64,000 bases of DNA from Opitutales bacterium. Lineage in GTDB: Bacteria > Verrucomicrobiota > Verrucomicrobiia > Opitutales > Seribacteraceae. The notes beneath the pieces are model-generated. The model did no database searches, was not told where the DNA came from, and was given only the letters and a program-made list of their open reading frames with translations. This document shows, in pieces, positions 17,817 through 27,073 of this stretch. A program made the position numbers and the translations under genes. The DNA is taken from assembly GCA_028101545.1 (NCBI GenBank), contig JAOHKZ010000008.1, positions 1 to 64,000 on the forward strand, in the 5' to 3' direction. The first letter of the stretch is position 1. Each line of letters begins with the position of its first letter.

Positions 17817-19369
17817 TGACTAAGATTTATTCTCTACTTGTATTCTTCTCTTTGATCCTCTCCGTTGGTGCAAAAAAGAAACCTAATTTTCTTTTCATCA
17901 TTGTGGATGATCAGTCTCCACTTGATTTGAGGATATATAATTCCCGGTCAACTCTTGATACTCCAAATATCGAACGGTTGGCAAAGGAGGGAATGGTTTT
18001 TGATCGTGCCTTTCATATGGGTGCGTGGGTAGGTGGGGTTTGTACGCCTTCTCGCCATATGGTGATGTCCGGGAGGACGGTTTGGCATATTCCTGATAAA
18101 CCCGGTCGGGTAATGAATCCCCATGTGAACGATCCAAAGATGGTGCCTCCCCATTTGGCCCAATATAGTTTACCGGCGGTTTTCAATGCTGCGGGATACG
18201 ATACCATGCGTACCTGTAAGAATGGGAACAGTTTTGAGGCTGCCAATAAACTTTTCACTGTTCGATACGATGGTACCCGGCGTGGGGGAACGGACGAAAA
18301 GGGAAGTCACTGGCATGGGGAACAGGTCATGAATTACCTTAAGGAAAGGGAGCAATCCAAGGATACGGATCCGTTTCTAATTTATTATGGATTCAGTCAT
18401 CCGCATGATGTTCGAGATGGTAAACCGGAATTACTTAAAAAATATGGAGCCACCAATCATACGGACCGTAATCGTCTTCCCTCGGTACACCCGAAGCATC
18501 CAAGGCTTCCAGTTAATTGGCTACCCGCTCATCCATTTGACCATGGTCATACATCCGTTCGGGATGAGGTGGCGGTAAAGGGGGTTTGGCAAAACCGGGA
18601 TGAAGTCACCATTCGTAATGAAATGGGCCGTGAATATGCCTGTAGTGAAAATATTGATATTCAGGTAGGGAGAGTGCTGGATAAACTCGAGGAGATGGGA
18701 GAGTTGGAGAATACCTACATCATTTACACAGCGGATCATGGAATGGCTATTGGTCGGCATGGTTTGCAGGGAAAGCAAAACCTTTACGATCACACCTGGC
18801 GGGTACCCTTCATTGTCAAGGGACCAGGGATCAAATCGGGAAGTCGTGTGCCTGGTAATATTTATCTTTTGGACATGCTTGCCAGCCTTTGTGAGTTGTC
18901 AAATATTGAAGTCCCTGCAACATCCGAGGGCTTAAGTTTTATGCCTATATTGATGGGTAAGAAAGATCAGGTAAGAGAGACTGTTTATGGGGTTTATTGT
19001 GGAGGGGGGCGTCCGGGGATGCGTAGTGTTCAAAAGGGAGATTGGAAGTTGATAAAGTATGAGACTTCCAAAAACGGAGAGAAGCATACACAGCTTTTTA
19101 ATCTGAAGGATAATCCCATGGAATTTATTAAGGAACATCATAATCCCGATGTGATTGCATCGACTGGAGTAAAGCCCAAGAAGCATCAGATCAATTTAGC
19201 GGATTCCCCAAAGCATTCATCTAAATTAAAAGAGATGGAAGCCTTGTTATTGAAACAAATGAGGGAGCATGATGATCCTTATCGTTTTTGGAATCAGCCT
19301 ACTGATGGTTTGGTTGAACCAGTACTGAATGAAAAAATCGCTAAACCTGCTAAAAAAAAGAAGAATTAG
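17813..19369 (+). CDS. Secreted type I sulfatase (CTPSR)
   Basis: A 518-residue sulfatase whose ATG overlaps the previous stop (ATGA). A signal peptide (about 1-20) is followed by PNFLFIIVDDQSPLDLRIYN, the active-site block GVCTPSRHMVMSGRTVWH (Cys77), GFSHPHDVRDG, and YTADHGMAIGRHGLQGKQNLYDHTWRVPF. The TCKNGNSF-type segment replaces the usual GKWH motif, a pattern seen in a verrucomicrobial/lentisphaeral sulfatase subgroup. The C-terminus is Lys-rich (KPAKKKKN), as in several other sulfatases here. It ends the eight-sulfatase + strand series and is followed after 53 bases by an SGNH esterase. The substrate is unknown. Confidence 0.94.
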   Translation: MMTKIYSLLVFFSLILSVGAKKKPNFLFIIVDDQSPLDLRIYNSRSTLDTPNIERLAKEGMVFDRAFHMGAWVGGVCTPSRHMVMSGRTVWHIPDKPGRVMNPHVNDPKMVPPHLAQYSLPAVFNAAGYDTMRTCKNGNSFEAANKLFTVRYDGTRRGGTDEKGSHWHGEQVMNYLKEREQSKDTDPFLIYYGFSHPHDVRDGKPELLKKYGATNHTDRNRLPSVHPKHPRLPVNWLPAHPFDHGHTSVRDEVAVKGVWQNRDEVTIRNEMGREYACSENIDIQVGRVLDKLEEMGELENTYIIYTADHGMAIGRHGLQGKQNLYDHTWRVPFIVKGPGIKSGSRVPGNIYLLDMLASLCELSNIEVPATSEGLSFMPILMGKKDQVRETVYGVYCGGGRPGMRSVQKGDWKLIKYETSKNGEKHTQLFNLKDNPMEFIKEHHNPDVIASTGVKPKKHQINLADSPKHSSKLKEMEALLLKQMREHDDPYRFWNQPTDGLVEPVLNEKIAKPAKKKKN

Positions 19370-19422
19370 AAACTTCTTTCATAATTCCTGAAATCCCAAA
19401 ACTTTCTATCAAATCCATTAAA

Positions 19423-20661
19423 ATGAAAAAATTAACAATCATTACTCTATCTTTCTCGCTCTCCTGCTTTTTCCATTTAGTGACTCTGGCAAATGATAAT
19501 CCATTGAAAGTATTCATTCTCTGTGGACAGTCCAATATGGAAGGGCATGCCAAAATAAGCACATTTGAGGCGATGAAAGTGGATTCGGTTACGAAGCCTA
19601 TTTATAAGCAAATGGTCGATTCAAAAGGGAAGCCGATTACCTGTGATAATGTGTGGATTTCTTATTTTACCGGCGGGCGTGACAACATGGGAGAAGGGTT
19701 CGGTAAACTTACTGCCGGCTATGGTTCACGGCGGGTGCCTGCGGAGATGGGTGAAAAAATCGGGCCTGAATTTACTTTTGGAATTTATGCCCAGAAAGCT
19801 TTGAAAGAACCGATTCTAATTATCAAAACAGCATGGGGAGGAAAATCGATCCATACTGATTTTCGCCCTCCTTCAGCCGGTCCCTATGTCTTCAATGAAA
19901 ATGAACTGGAAAACTTCAAACGCCGGGGAAAGGATATTAAGGAAGTGAAGGCTGAAAAAGCTGAGCAAACCGGAAGATTTTATGGCCTGATGATGGACCA
20001 TGTGAAGAAGGTACTTGCGGATATCAAACGGGTTTATCCTCAATATAACGAAAAGAAAGGATATGAGGTTGCTGGGTTTGCCTGGTTTCAGGGGTGGAAT
20101 GATATGGTGGCGAGTGGAACATATCCGAACCGGGATAAGCCGGGGGGATATGATGCCTACACTGATTGCTTGGCTCATTTCATAAGGGATGCCAGGAAGG
20201 ATCTCAAAGCACCAAAGATGAAGTTTGTAATTGGAGTAATGGGAGTGGGTGGACCCTTGGACAAATACGCCAGTCCCCGTTATGTGCCCATCCACGGGAA
20301 CTTTCGCAATGCGATGGCTGCTCCAGCAGAGATGCCAGAGTTTAAAGGTAATGTATTTGCGGTGAGAACGGCTAAATTTTGGGATATGCGGTTGAAAGAA
20401 TTGGAGGATAAACAAACACAGGTCAAACAGATGGCAGGGTTCTTGAAAAGTAAGCATCAGGAACACGCGAATAAGGATGGCTCAATGTCAGCGGTAGATC
20501 AAAAAGAGTATCTTGAGAAGTACCGGAAAAAGTTGATTTCGGTAGAGGAAGAAGCCTATGCTCAAATCGCCCGTTCCAATGGGGGCTATCACTACTACGG
20601 GAGTGCCAAGACGATGGCCCAAATTGGGAAGGCATTTGCTGAAGCTTTAGTGGGGAAGTAA
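19423..20661 (+). CDS. Secreted SASA-family carbohydrate esterase (sialate O-acetylesterase-like)
   Basis: A 412-residue SGNH-type hydrolase. After the signal peptide (about 1-23, ending TLA) comes VFILCGQSNMEGHAK with the nucleophile Ser37 in GQSNM, then [26 protein letters not shown] and the block [10 protein letters not shown], and near the C-terminus NGGYHYYGSAKT with the probable catalytic His. This is the SASA (DUF303) family, whose members remove O-acetyl groups from sialic acid, xylan or other glycans. The length exceeds the core because of a helical insertion at about 320-385. A shorter paralogue sharing GQSNM, TAWGGKS and FRPPSAG is at 25005-25973. It probably de-acylates the same glycan the sulfatases work on. 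Confidence 0.85.
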   Translation: MKKLTIITLSFSLSCFFHLVTLANDNPLKVFILCGQSNMEGHAKISTFEAMKVDSVTKPIYKQMVDSKGKPITCDNVWISYFTGGRDNMGEGFGKLTAGYGSRRVPAEMGEKIGPEFTFGIYAQKALKEPILIIKTAWGGKSIHTDFRPPSAGPYVFNENELENFKRRGKDIKEVKAEKAEQTGRFYGLMMDHVKKVLADIKRVYPQYNEKKGYEVAGFAWFQGWNDMVASGTYPNRDKPGGYDAYTDCLAHFIRDARKDLKAPKMKFVIGVMGVGGPLDKYASPRYVPIHGNFRNAMAAPAEMPEFKGNVFAVRTAKFWDMRLKELEDKQTQVKQMAGFLKSKHQEHANKDGSMSAVDQKEYLEKYRKKLISVEEEAYAQIARSNGGYHYYGSAKTMAQIGKAFAEALVGK

Positions 20662-20707
20662 TCAAAGGAAGTTTTAGCCTAGAGGCTTACCCTTTATTTT
20701 TAATCGA

Positions 20708-21634
20708 ATGAAATTTATTGATTCCCATACAGGTGGTGAACCAACGAGGGTAATCATTGAGGGAGGTCCAGATCTTGGTGATGGTGACTTACAAGAAAGG
20801 TTGGTGAATCTTAGAAATCATCACGATGACTTTCGTTCATCTGTTATCAATGAACCACGAGGGTGGGATGCCATGGTGGGTGCTTTGCTTTGTGAACCTC
20901 ATGATAAAACATGTGATGCCGGGGTAATTTTCTTTAATAATGTTGGCTACTTAGGGATGTGTGGCCATGGAACGATTGGTTTGGCGGTCACTCTGTATGA
21001 AATAGGAAGAGTAGGGATTGGTAATCTTAAGTTGGAAACCCCGGTCGGTGTGGTCGATGTAGAGCTGGAAAGTGCGAATCGAGTTTCAATCCGAAATGTT
21101 CCGAGCTATCGATATAAAAAGGGTGTGGATGTACCGGTAGATGGGTTTGGGACCGTTTCTGGAGATATCGCATGGGGTGGGAATTGGTTTTTTCTCATCG
21201 AGGAAAGCCCCGTTACCTTGAATAAATCTAATCTAAAGGAACTGACTGGTTTCTGCCTTAAAGTAAGAAGTTCGTTGGAGGAAAATCGTATCAGAGGAGA
21301 AGGGCAGGGCGAGATTGATCATATTGAATTGTCCGGTTCTTCTAATACAGCCGGATTGAATTCAAAGAACTTTGTGCTTTGCCCTGGAGGAGCATATGAT
21401 CGTTCTCCCTGTGGGACGGGTACAAGTGCTAAACTTGCATGTCTTGCAGCGGATGGAAAACTGGAACCGGGTGAAAACTGGTCGCAGGAAAGCATCATTG
21501 GAAGCGTGTTTGATGGATCCTATCAGTGGGTCGATAAATCAAGGATCTTGCCTACGATTACGGGTTCTGCATATCTCTCTTCACGAGGAGAACTTCTCTG
21601 GCAGGAAGGAGACCCTTTCGGTAAAGGCATTTAA
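20708..21634 (+). CDS. 4-hydroxyproline 2-epimerase (proline racemase family)
   Basis: A 308-residue cytoplasmic enzyme (no signal peptide) converting trans-4-hydroxy-L-proline to cis-4-hydroxy-D-proline, the first step of bacterial hydroxyproline use. It begins FIDSHTGGEPTRV and has both catalytic cysteines: Cys85 in MCGHGTIG and Cys235 in SPCGTGTSAKLACL. The pair of Cys distinguishes epimerases from the related trans-3-hydroxyproline dehydratases, in which the first Cys is replaced. GGAYDRSPCGTGTS fits the 4-hydroxyproline branch rather than proline racemase. The next gene, an FAD oxidoreductase, starts 12 bases downstream, and the deaminase follows, giving the canonical pathway order. Confidence is high from motifs plus context; kinetics on proline itself cannot be excluded. 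Confidence 0.9.
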   Translation: MKFIDSHTGGEPTRVIIEGGPDLGDGDLQERLVNLRNHHDDFRSSVINEPRGWDAMVGALLCEPHDKTCDAGVIFFNNVGYLGMCGHGTIGLAVTLYEIGRVGIGNLKLETPVGVVDVELESANRVSIRNVPSYRYKKGVDVPVDGFGTVSGDIAWGGNWFFLIEESPVTLNKSNLKELTGFCLKVRSSLEENRIRGEGQGEIDHIELSGSSNTAGLNSKNFVLCPGGAYDRSPCGTGTSAKLACLAADGKLEPGENWSQESIIGSVFDGSYQWVDKSRILPTITGSAYLSSRGELLWQEGDPFGKGI

Positions 21635-21646
21635 ATTAGCAATCAA

Positions 21647-22897
21647 TTGAGTAAGAATCAAAAAGTGGTGATTGCCGGTGCTGGAATTATCGGTATTGCA
21701 TGTGCACACTATTTAAATGAGGCCGGTTTTGAAGTCGTGATTTTTGATCGTGCTAAAGCAGGTGGAGCCTGTTCACGGGCGAATTGCGGATACATTTGTC
21801 CAAGCCATATTCCACCCCTTACGGAACCCGGGGCGATTGGTGTTGCCCTGAAGTCAGTCTTCAATCGAAATTCTCCCTTTCATCTGAAGTTCCGCCCGAG
21901 TCCTGCCCTTTGGCAATGGATGTGGCAGTTTGCCAAGCGTTGCACACATCAGCAGGTACTCGATTCAGGTCGACACCTACAGAGTATTCTTGATGCATCG
22001 ATGGAGGAGTATCATAGATTAATGAAACTATTTTCTTCCAATTGCGAATTGCAGGAGCGTGGCTTACTTTATGTATATGAATCCGAAAAAGGGCTCGATG
22101 CGTTTGCACAGACCGATCAGATGCTGGAAGAAAATTTTGGAGTCTCGGCAAAAAGATTGAATGGAGAGCAACTGGTCGAGATGGAACCTGGACTGAGAGA
22201 GGGACTTGCAGGTGCTTTTCATTATCCATCAGATACCTCCTTGAATCCAGAGTCGCTAAATAAATCTTGGGTTTCCGATCTAAAGCGTAGGGGGGTGGAA
22301 TTTATTGAAGAATGTGAACTCCAAAAGATTGAAAAACAGAATGGCCGGGTAATGCAAATAAAGACTTCAGCGGGCGAATTGGACGCTGATCATTTTGTTT
22401 TTTCTCTTGGTGCATGGAGCCCAAAATGGTCGGACGCATTGGAATGCAAATTGCCCATTGAGCCCGGCAAAGGGTATTCACTAACCATGAGTCGACCCGA
22501 GGGAGCACCGGTACATCCAATGCTTTTTCCGGAGAAAAAGATTGGAGTCTCTCCCTTTGAGAATGGTTTTCGGTTGGGCTCGATGATGGAATTTGTTGGT
22601 TATGATGAAACAATCCCGGACCACCGGTTAAAGTTACTGCGTGATTCTGCTAGACCATTTCTTCAAACTTCTGTTGATGGACCTGCTCAAGATACTTGGT
22701 ACGGTTGGCGTCCGATGACCTGGGATAGTTTGCCGATTGTAGGTCGGGTACCCGAACTGAAAAATGTTTTTTTGGCAACCGGGCATAATATGCTTGGACT
22801 TAGTCTCGCTCCCTCAACGGGTAGATTGATCAAAGAGATGATTTGTGGGGATGAAACTCATATTGATCCCTCTGCTTATTCTCCTCTTAGGTTCTAG
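21647..22897 (+). CDS. FAD-dependent D-hydroxyproline dehydrogenase (DAO family)
   Basis: A 416-residue FAD oxidoreductase, predicted to oxidise cis-4-hydroxy-D-proline to 1-pyrroline-4-hydroxy-2-carboxylate. The start is TTG 21647, giving VVIAGAGIIGIACAHYL with the dinucleotide-binding GxGxxG at 11-16. A GTG a few codons in would cut close to the first beta strand, so TTG is preferred. The acidic end of the Rossmann unit is EVVIFDR. The C-terminus has GWRPMTWDSLPIVGRVPEL and ATGHNMLGLSLAPSTGRL, typical of D-amino-acid dehydrogenases such as DadA. It sits directly between the epimerase (12-base gap) and the DapA-family deaminase (48-base gap). The role comes from family plus position; the electron acceptor is unknown. 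Confidence 0.87.
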   Translation: MSKNQKVVIAGAGIIGIACAHYLNEAGFEVVIFDRAKAGGACSRANCGYICPSHIPPLTEPGAIGVALKSVFNRNSPFHLKFRPSPALWQWMWQFAKRCTHQQVLDSGRHLQSILDASMEEYHRLMKLFSSNCELQERGLLYVYESEKGLDAFAQTDQMLEENFGVSAKRLNGEQLVEMEPGLREGLAGAFHYPSDTSLNPESLNKSWVSDLKRRGVEFIEECELQKIEKQNGRVMQIKTSAGELDADHFVFSLGAWSPKWSDALECKLPIEPGKGYSLTMSRPEGAPVHPMLFPEKKIGVSPFENGFRLGSMMEFVGYDETIPDHRLKLLRDSARPFLQTSVDGPAQDTWYGWRPMTWDSLPIVGRVPELKNVFLATGHNMLGLSLAPSTGRLIKEMICGDETHIDPSAYSPLRF

Positions 22898-22945
22898 TTT
22901 TTAAAATTGATCGTTCCCGATAATGAGTCGTAAAGTAATCACATT

Positions 22946-23893
22946 ATGACCGACTGCGCTCAAAATATTTTCCGGGGATGTATACCTGCTCTGATGACTC
23001 CCTGTTCCAATGATCGTAAACCCGATTATGATGCGTTGGTGAAAACCGCTGGGCATTTGGTGCAATCTGGAATGAACGGAGTTGTCTATTGTGGTTCAAT
23101 GGGTGACTGGCCATTACTTTCGGATATGCAGAGGCAGGAAGGAGTGACGCGTTTAGTGGAAGCGGGTATCTCCACCGTTGTGGGAACGGGTGCCCAAAAC
23201 CCGCAGGGTGCGGTATCTCATGCTGCACATGCTCGAGAAGTAGGAGCCGCCGGGTTGATGATTATCCCCAGAGTTCTTTCTCGCGGAATTTCCCCGATTG
23301 CACAGGAAGTCCATTTTTCATCTGTTCTTGAAGCGGGAGGAGATCTTCCTGCGGTGATTTATAATAGTCCATACTACGGATTTGAAACCAAGGCGGATTT
23401 GTTTTTTAAATTGCAAAAAAAATACTCCAACTTGGTGGGTTTTAAGGAATTTGGCGGTGCAGATTCTCTCACTTATGCAGCTGAACACATTACCAGCGTA
23501 GATCAGCGACTGGCCCTGATGGTTGGAGTCGATACCCAGGTCTTTCACGGATTTGTAAATTGTGGAGCGGTTGGAGCAATCACCGGAGTGGGGAATGCCC
23601 TGCCTAAACAGGTTTTGCGATTAATTGAACTTTGCCGGGAAGCGGCCGAGGGGAATGTGGAGTCACGCCGGCTGGCTATTGAGTTGGATTCAGCGATGTC
23701 AGTGCTTTCGAAATTTGATGAGGGGCCTGATTTGGTTTTATTCTATAAGGAACTTATGGTTCTTGAAGGCTTTGAGGAATATGCACTTCAGCTCAATCCA
23801 TCGGATGAATTGAGTCCGTCCCAGCGACAGTTTTTACATACGCAATGGGACTTATTTAAGAACTGGTGGAAGAATTGGTCAGGATCAAAATAA
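22946..23893 (+). CDS. 1-pyrroline-4-hydroxy-2-carboxylate deaminase (DapA/NAL family)
   Basis: A 315-residue class I aldolase-like protein with a TIM barrel. It has the Schiff-base lysine Lys167 in [10 protein letters not shown], the catalytic tyrosine Tyr139 in [10 protein letters not shown], and [11 protein letters not shown] at the substrate carboxylate loop. This GSMGDWPLL variant and the hydroxyproline gene neighbourhood point to the deaminase that turns 1-pyrroline-4-hydroxy-2-carboxylate into 2-oxoglutarate semialdehyde and ammonia, rather than to dihydrodipicolinate synthase. The product needs a semialdehyde dehydrogenase to reach 2-oxoglutarate; none is encoded in this window. The ATG at 22946 is the only good start. 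The stop is 11 bases before the next gene's ATG. Confidence 0.88.
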   Translation: MTDCAQNIFRGCIPALMTPCSNDRKPDYDALVKTAGHLVQSGMNGVVYCGSMGDWPLLSDMQRQEGVTRLVEAGISTVVGTGAQNPQGAVSHAAHAREVGAAGLMIIPRVLSRGISPIAQEVHFSSVLEAGGDLPAVIYNSPYYGFETKADLFFKLQKKYSNLVGFKEFGGADSLTYAAEHITSVDQRLALMVGVDTQVFHGFVNCGAVGAITGVGNALPKQVLRLIELCREAAEGNVESRRLAIELDSAMSVLSKFDEGPDLVLFYKELMVLEGFEEYALQLNPSDELSPSQRQFLHTQWDLFKNWWKNWSGSK

Positions 23894-23904
23894 ATTTACA
23901 GACA

Positions 23905-25008
23905 ATGAAAATTTCTAAAATTACCGTTTGGCAAGTGGACCTGCCTCTGCATGAAGGCGATTACAAATGGTCCGGAGGAAAGTCGGTAGAAACTTTTGAT
24001 TCCACCATTGTCGGAGTGGAGACGGATGAGGGAGTTATTGGTTATGGTGAAGTCTGTCCTCTCGGACCGGTTTACTTGGCCTCCTATGCAAAAGGCGTGC
24101 GGGTGGGGGTTGAGGAACTGGGCCCGAGTCTTCTTGGGGAGAACCCTTTACACTTAGAAAAACTAAATCGTCTTATGGATCAGGCGATGAAAGGACATCC
24201 TTATGTGAAATCGGCCATCGATGTCGCGTGTTGGGATATTCTTGGGAAAGTCTCGGGTTTACCAGTCAGTTCATTACTGGGTGGTGCCTATGGAGAGAAC
24301 TTTGTTCTTTATCGTGCAATTTCCCAGGAAAGTCCGGATGAAATGGCAAAAAAGATTGCAGGGTATCGGGAGGAAGGATACAGGCGCTTTCAGTTAAAGG
24401 TGGGAGGTGACCCGGATACGGATATCAAAAGAATAAGCCAGGCATCCGCTCAGTTGCAACCCGGAGATAAACTGGTGGCTGATGCCAACACTGGCTGGCT
24501 TAAGCATGAGGCAATGCGCGTAGTGGAGGCAGTGAGAGATATCGATGTTTATATCGAGCAACCCTGCTTACGATATGAGGACTGCCTGTCGGTTCGGAAG
24601 CATACGAATCTTCCCTTTGTTTTAGATGAAGTGATTGATGGAATGCCTGAAATCCTAAAGGCTTCCCATGATCTGGCCATGGATGTGGTTAACATCAAGA
24701 TCAGTAAATTTGGAGGTTTAACAAGGGCCAAGCAGGCAAGAGATCTATGTGTGTCTCTTGGCGTTGCGATGACTTTGGAAGATACCTGGGGCGGAGATAT
24801 TGTAACCTCGGCAATTGCTCATCTTGCCCACAGTACACCGACAGATTTTTTGTTCACGGCTACAGATTTTAACAGTTATGTTACCCAGCCTCTAGCCAAT
24901 GGTGCTCCGCAGCGGATAAATGGACGAATGGCTTCATCCATGGCACCAGGACTAGGTATCGAGCCCATGATGGATGTGCTGGGTGATCCTGAATTTGTGA
25001 TTTCATGA
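23905..25008 (+). CDS. cis-3-hydroxy-L-proline dehydratase-like enolase superfamily enzyme
   Basis: A 367-residue mandelate racemase/muconate lactonizing-type protein starting at ATG 23905; the frame is open 13 codons upstream into the deaminase gene but has no better start. The N-terminus [20 protein letters not shown] closely matches my recollection of cis-L-3-hydroxyproline dehydratase. Active-site elements: Lys165 in FQLKVGG, the metal ligands Asp193 (VADANTGW), Glu218 (YIEQP) and Asp241 (VLDE), and Lys265 in NIKISKFGG. The enzyme would convert cis-3-hydroxy-L-proline to 1-pyrroline-2-carboxylate. A related possibility is hydroxyproline-betaine epimerase. Its stop overlaps the next gene's ATG (ATGA), tying it to the following SASA esterase. 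Family certain, substrate likely. Confidence 0.82.
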   Translation: MKISKITVWQVDLPLHEGDYKWSGGKSVETFDSTIVGVETDEGVIGYGEVCPLGPVYLASYAKGVRVGVEELGPSLLGENPLHLEKLNRLMDQAMKGHPYVKSAIDVACWDILGKVSGLPVSSLLGGAYGENFVLYRAISQESPDEMAKKIAGYREEGYRRFQLKVGGDPDTDIKRISQASAQLQPGDKLVADANTGWLKHEAMRVVEAVRDIDVYIEQPCLRYEDCLSVRKHTNLPFVLDEVIDGMPEILKASHDLAMDVVNIKISKFGGLTRAKQARDLCVSLGVAMTLEDTWGGDIVTSAIAHLAHSTPTDFLFTATDFNSYVTQPLANGAPQRINGRMASSMAPGLGIEPMMDVLGDPEFVIS

Positions 25009-25973
25009 GAGTACAGCCTGTCTTTTGTCTTTTAGTTTTGCTGGGCATGCTTCAACTAAGTGCTAAAGAAACGGACAGTAATATATTTCATGTGTTTTTA
25101 TTAGCTGGTCAGTCCAATATGCAAGGGCAGGGGGTTGTGGATATGGATCATCCTAAATTTTACAACGGTGGGAAGGGTACCCTGGTTCGAATTATAGAAC
25201 ATACGAAGAAACCCAGTCTATTTAACCACTTGCGGGATAGTGAGGGTCGATGGGTTGAGCGGGAGGATGCTTTTATTCGATATAAAAATAAGCAGGGAGT
25301 AATGGCTGGGGGGGTCGGCATCGGGTTCACCGGATATGGAAGTATGAATAGTCGTCATCATATTGGACCTGAGCTTCAGATCGGGCATCGACTTGGTAAT
25401 TATTTTAAAGAACCTGTTCTTCTGATCAAGACTGCGTGGGGAGGAAAGAGTTTATATAAAGATTTTCGCCCCCCTTCCGCCGGCGGAGAGCCGGGAGAGT
25501 ATTACCAAAAAATGTTGGTCGAAGTTAAGGAAGCCCTCGATCATTACAGGGATGAATTTCCCGCCCTGCAAAACCGTATGCCGAAATGGGGAGGATTTAT
25601 TTGGTTTCAGGGTTGGAATGATATGTTTGATCAGGATGCCTTGGCTGGTTACGAGAACAACCTAGTCCATTTGATCAAGGATTTACGGGTCCATTTTAAA
25701 CAGCCTAATCTACCCGTTGTTGTGGGTGAACTGGGGAACATGGGCGAAGATGCAGGTGATAAGATGAAGGCGATTAGGATGGCTCAACGGAGAGCCTGCG
25801 AGCGAAGAGAATGGAAGGGCACAGTCTCCTTTGTGAAAACTACTTCATTTGCCCGTCCGAAGGAAGAATCGCCCAATGTCGGACATGGACACCATTGGTT
25901 CGGAAATGCGGAAAGCTATTTTTTAATCGGGGATGCCCTGGGTAAGAGAATGGTTAGTTTGCTAGGGAAATAA
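25005..25973 (+). CDS. Secreted SASA-family carbohydrate esterase (short paralogue)
   Basis: A 322-residue SGNH hydrolase starting at the ATG that overlaps the dehydratase stop by four bases. A signal peptide (about 1-20, ending LSA) precedes [14 protein letters not shown] (Ser37), then [50 protein letters not shown] and [19 protein letters not shown] with the probable catalytic His. It is a paralogue of the enzyme at 19423-20661 but lacks that protein's C-terminal insertion. Translational coupling of an exported esterase to a cytoplasmic hydroxyproline enzyme is unusual, and it is direct evidence that amino-acid use and glycan de-acylation are expressed together. Confidence 0.85.
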   Translation: MRVQPVFCLLVLLGMLQLSAKETDSNIFHVFLLAGQSNMQGQGVVDMDHPKFYNGGKGTLVRIIEHTKKPSLFNHLRDSEGRWVEREDAFIRYKNKQGVMAGGVGIGFTGYGSMNSRHHIGPELQIGHRLGNYFKEPVLLIKTAWGGKSLYKDFRPPSAGGEPGEYYQKMLVEVKEALDHYRDEFPALQNRMPKWGGFIWFQGWNDMFDQDALAGYENNLVHLIKDLRVHFKQPNLPVVVGELGNMGEDAGDKMKAIRMAQRRACERREWKGTVSFVKTTSFARPKEESPNVGHGHHWFGNAESYFLIGDALGKRMVSLLGK

Positions 25974-26073
25974 GTTTTTGCTTAAGTTTGTTGAATATAG
26001 TTAACGAGGTAGGCACAGATTCTCTGGGGTTCCTTGCATTTTATTTTATGCCATCGTCAGTTTGCAAGGATGC

Positions 26074-27057
26074 TTATGGTATCCAAGCAAACCGACCATA
26101 ATGCGGAGTTTGAGGAGGAACGATAAGCAATTCTTTCGATTTGTTTTTAGTTTCAATCATGATTTTTGGCCCGCCCTTTTGAGGGTCTGGGAAAGACCGG
26201 GTTACAAATCCGTCGGGAGACCATGTTGGATCGTCACCATGACCCACTTTTCGTTTATTTTTCCCGTCAGTTCGAACCACCCATACATTCCAACTATCGC
26301 TTATCAATTTGTCTTTTTGATGATTTTGTATCCCAGTAAACTTGCTCATATGAATCATTTCCACCCCTTCCCAATGAGCAATCCAATTACCATCAGGTGA
26401 CCAGGCGGGGACTTTTTGTTCAATGGGCAATTTGAGAATATCGTGTTGCCTAGTGAATGTAGGTGTAATGGATTTTGCATCACTTCCATCAAGGTTGCTT
26501 ACCCAAACCCTATACTTTCCTTCACGATTTGAAACAAATGCCACCTGTTTTCCTTTGGGTGATACTACAGGCATGGAATTGCTGAATTTGATTTGCTGAG
26601 GGTCGCTGAACAGTCGCCTTGATTCTATGGTCTCCGTATTCATGATATGTAATTGGCTATTCTCAGCAGGATCTTTTCCCGGTTTAAAAATCATCCATAC
26701 GATGTGTTTGGAGTCTGGAAACCAGGAAGGTATTAAATTTCTTCCTGGTTTCGTGAGAGCTTTCGAGTTTTTACCATCTATATCGGACAGGCAGATGCTC
26801 ATTCCATTATTGTTTTTTTCTAAATATATAATTTTTCTACCATCAGGAGACACAGCAGGCTGTAGGCACCCATGAATAGAATTAGTTATTTGGAACCTCG
26901 ATGACCCATCCTCATAAACATAATATAGCTGAAGTATGTTATTCTCGTCTGTATGGCTAACAACAATCTTTCGCAACTGAGACTTCGTAGCAAACAAATC
27001 ATTTGAAAAAGAAGCAATCGGAAGAAAAGACAAGATTACTATGGCGAGTATTTTCAT
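26074..27057 (-). CDS. TolB-like WD40/PD40 beta-propeller protein, secreted
   Basis: A 327-residue protein with a signal peptide (about 1-19, ending SFS) and a series of PD40-type propeller repeats, each with a variant of SPDGRKIIYLEKN: QPAVSPDGRKI, IPSWFPDSKHIVWM, MPVVSPKGKQVAFVSN, VPAWSPDGNWIAHWE and DPTWSPDGF. Such propellers mediate protein or glycan binding in the periplasm and occur in TolB and many PVC secreted proteins; no catalytic residues are evident. It lies 16 bases downstream of the DUF3604 gene on the same strand, so the two form a likely operon. The function beyond binding is unknown. Confidence 0.8.
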   Translation of the reverse strand: MKILAIVILSFLPIASFSNDLFATKSQLRKIVVSHTDENNILQLYYVYEDGSSRFQITNSIHGCLQPAVSPDGRKIIYLEKNNNGMSICLSDIDGKNSKALTKPGRNLIPSWFPDSKHIVWMIFKPGKDPAENSQLHIMNTETIESRRLFSDPQQIKFSNSMPVVSPKGKQVAFVSNREGKYRVWVSNLDGSDAKSITPTFTRQHDILKLPIEQKVPAWSPDGNWIAHWEGVEMIHMSKFTGIQNHQKDKLISDSWNVWVVRTDGKNKRKVGHGDDPTWSPDGFVTRSFPDPQKGGPKIMIETKNKSKELLIVPPQTPHYGRFAWIP

Positions 27058-27073
27058 TATCGCCTAATAAGAC

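Noticed and set aside
19873-20466. A 197-codon - strand ORF
   Set aside because: It lies antisense inside the well-supported SASA esterase and has no recognisable domain or ribosome site.
22946-23893. Dihydrodipicolinate synthase
   Set aside because: The substrate-loop variant and the hydroxyproline neighbours favour the pyrroline-4-hydroxy-2-carboxylate deaminase.
26031-26070. Inverted repeat TCCTTGCA...TGCAAGGA as a bidirectional terminator or TTGCAA operator
   Set aside because: The 24-base loop is too long for a convincing intrinsic terminator, and the site lies between convergent genes, not at a promoter.
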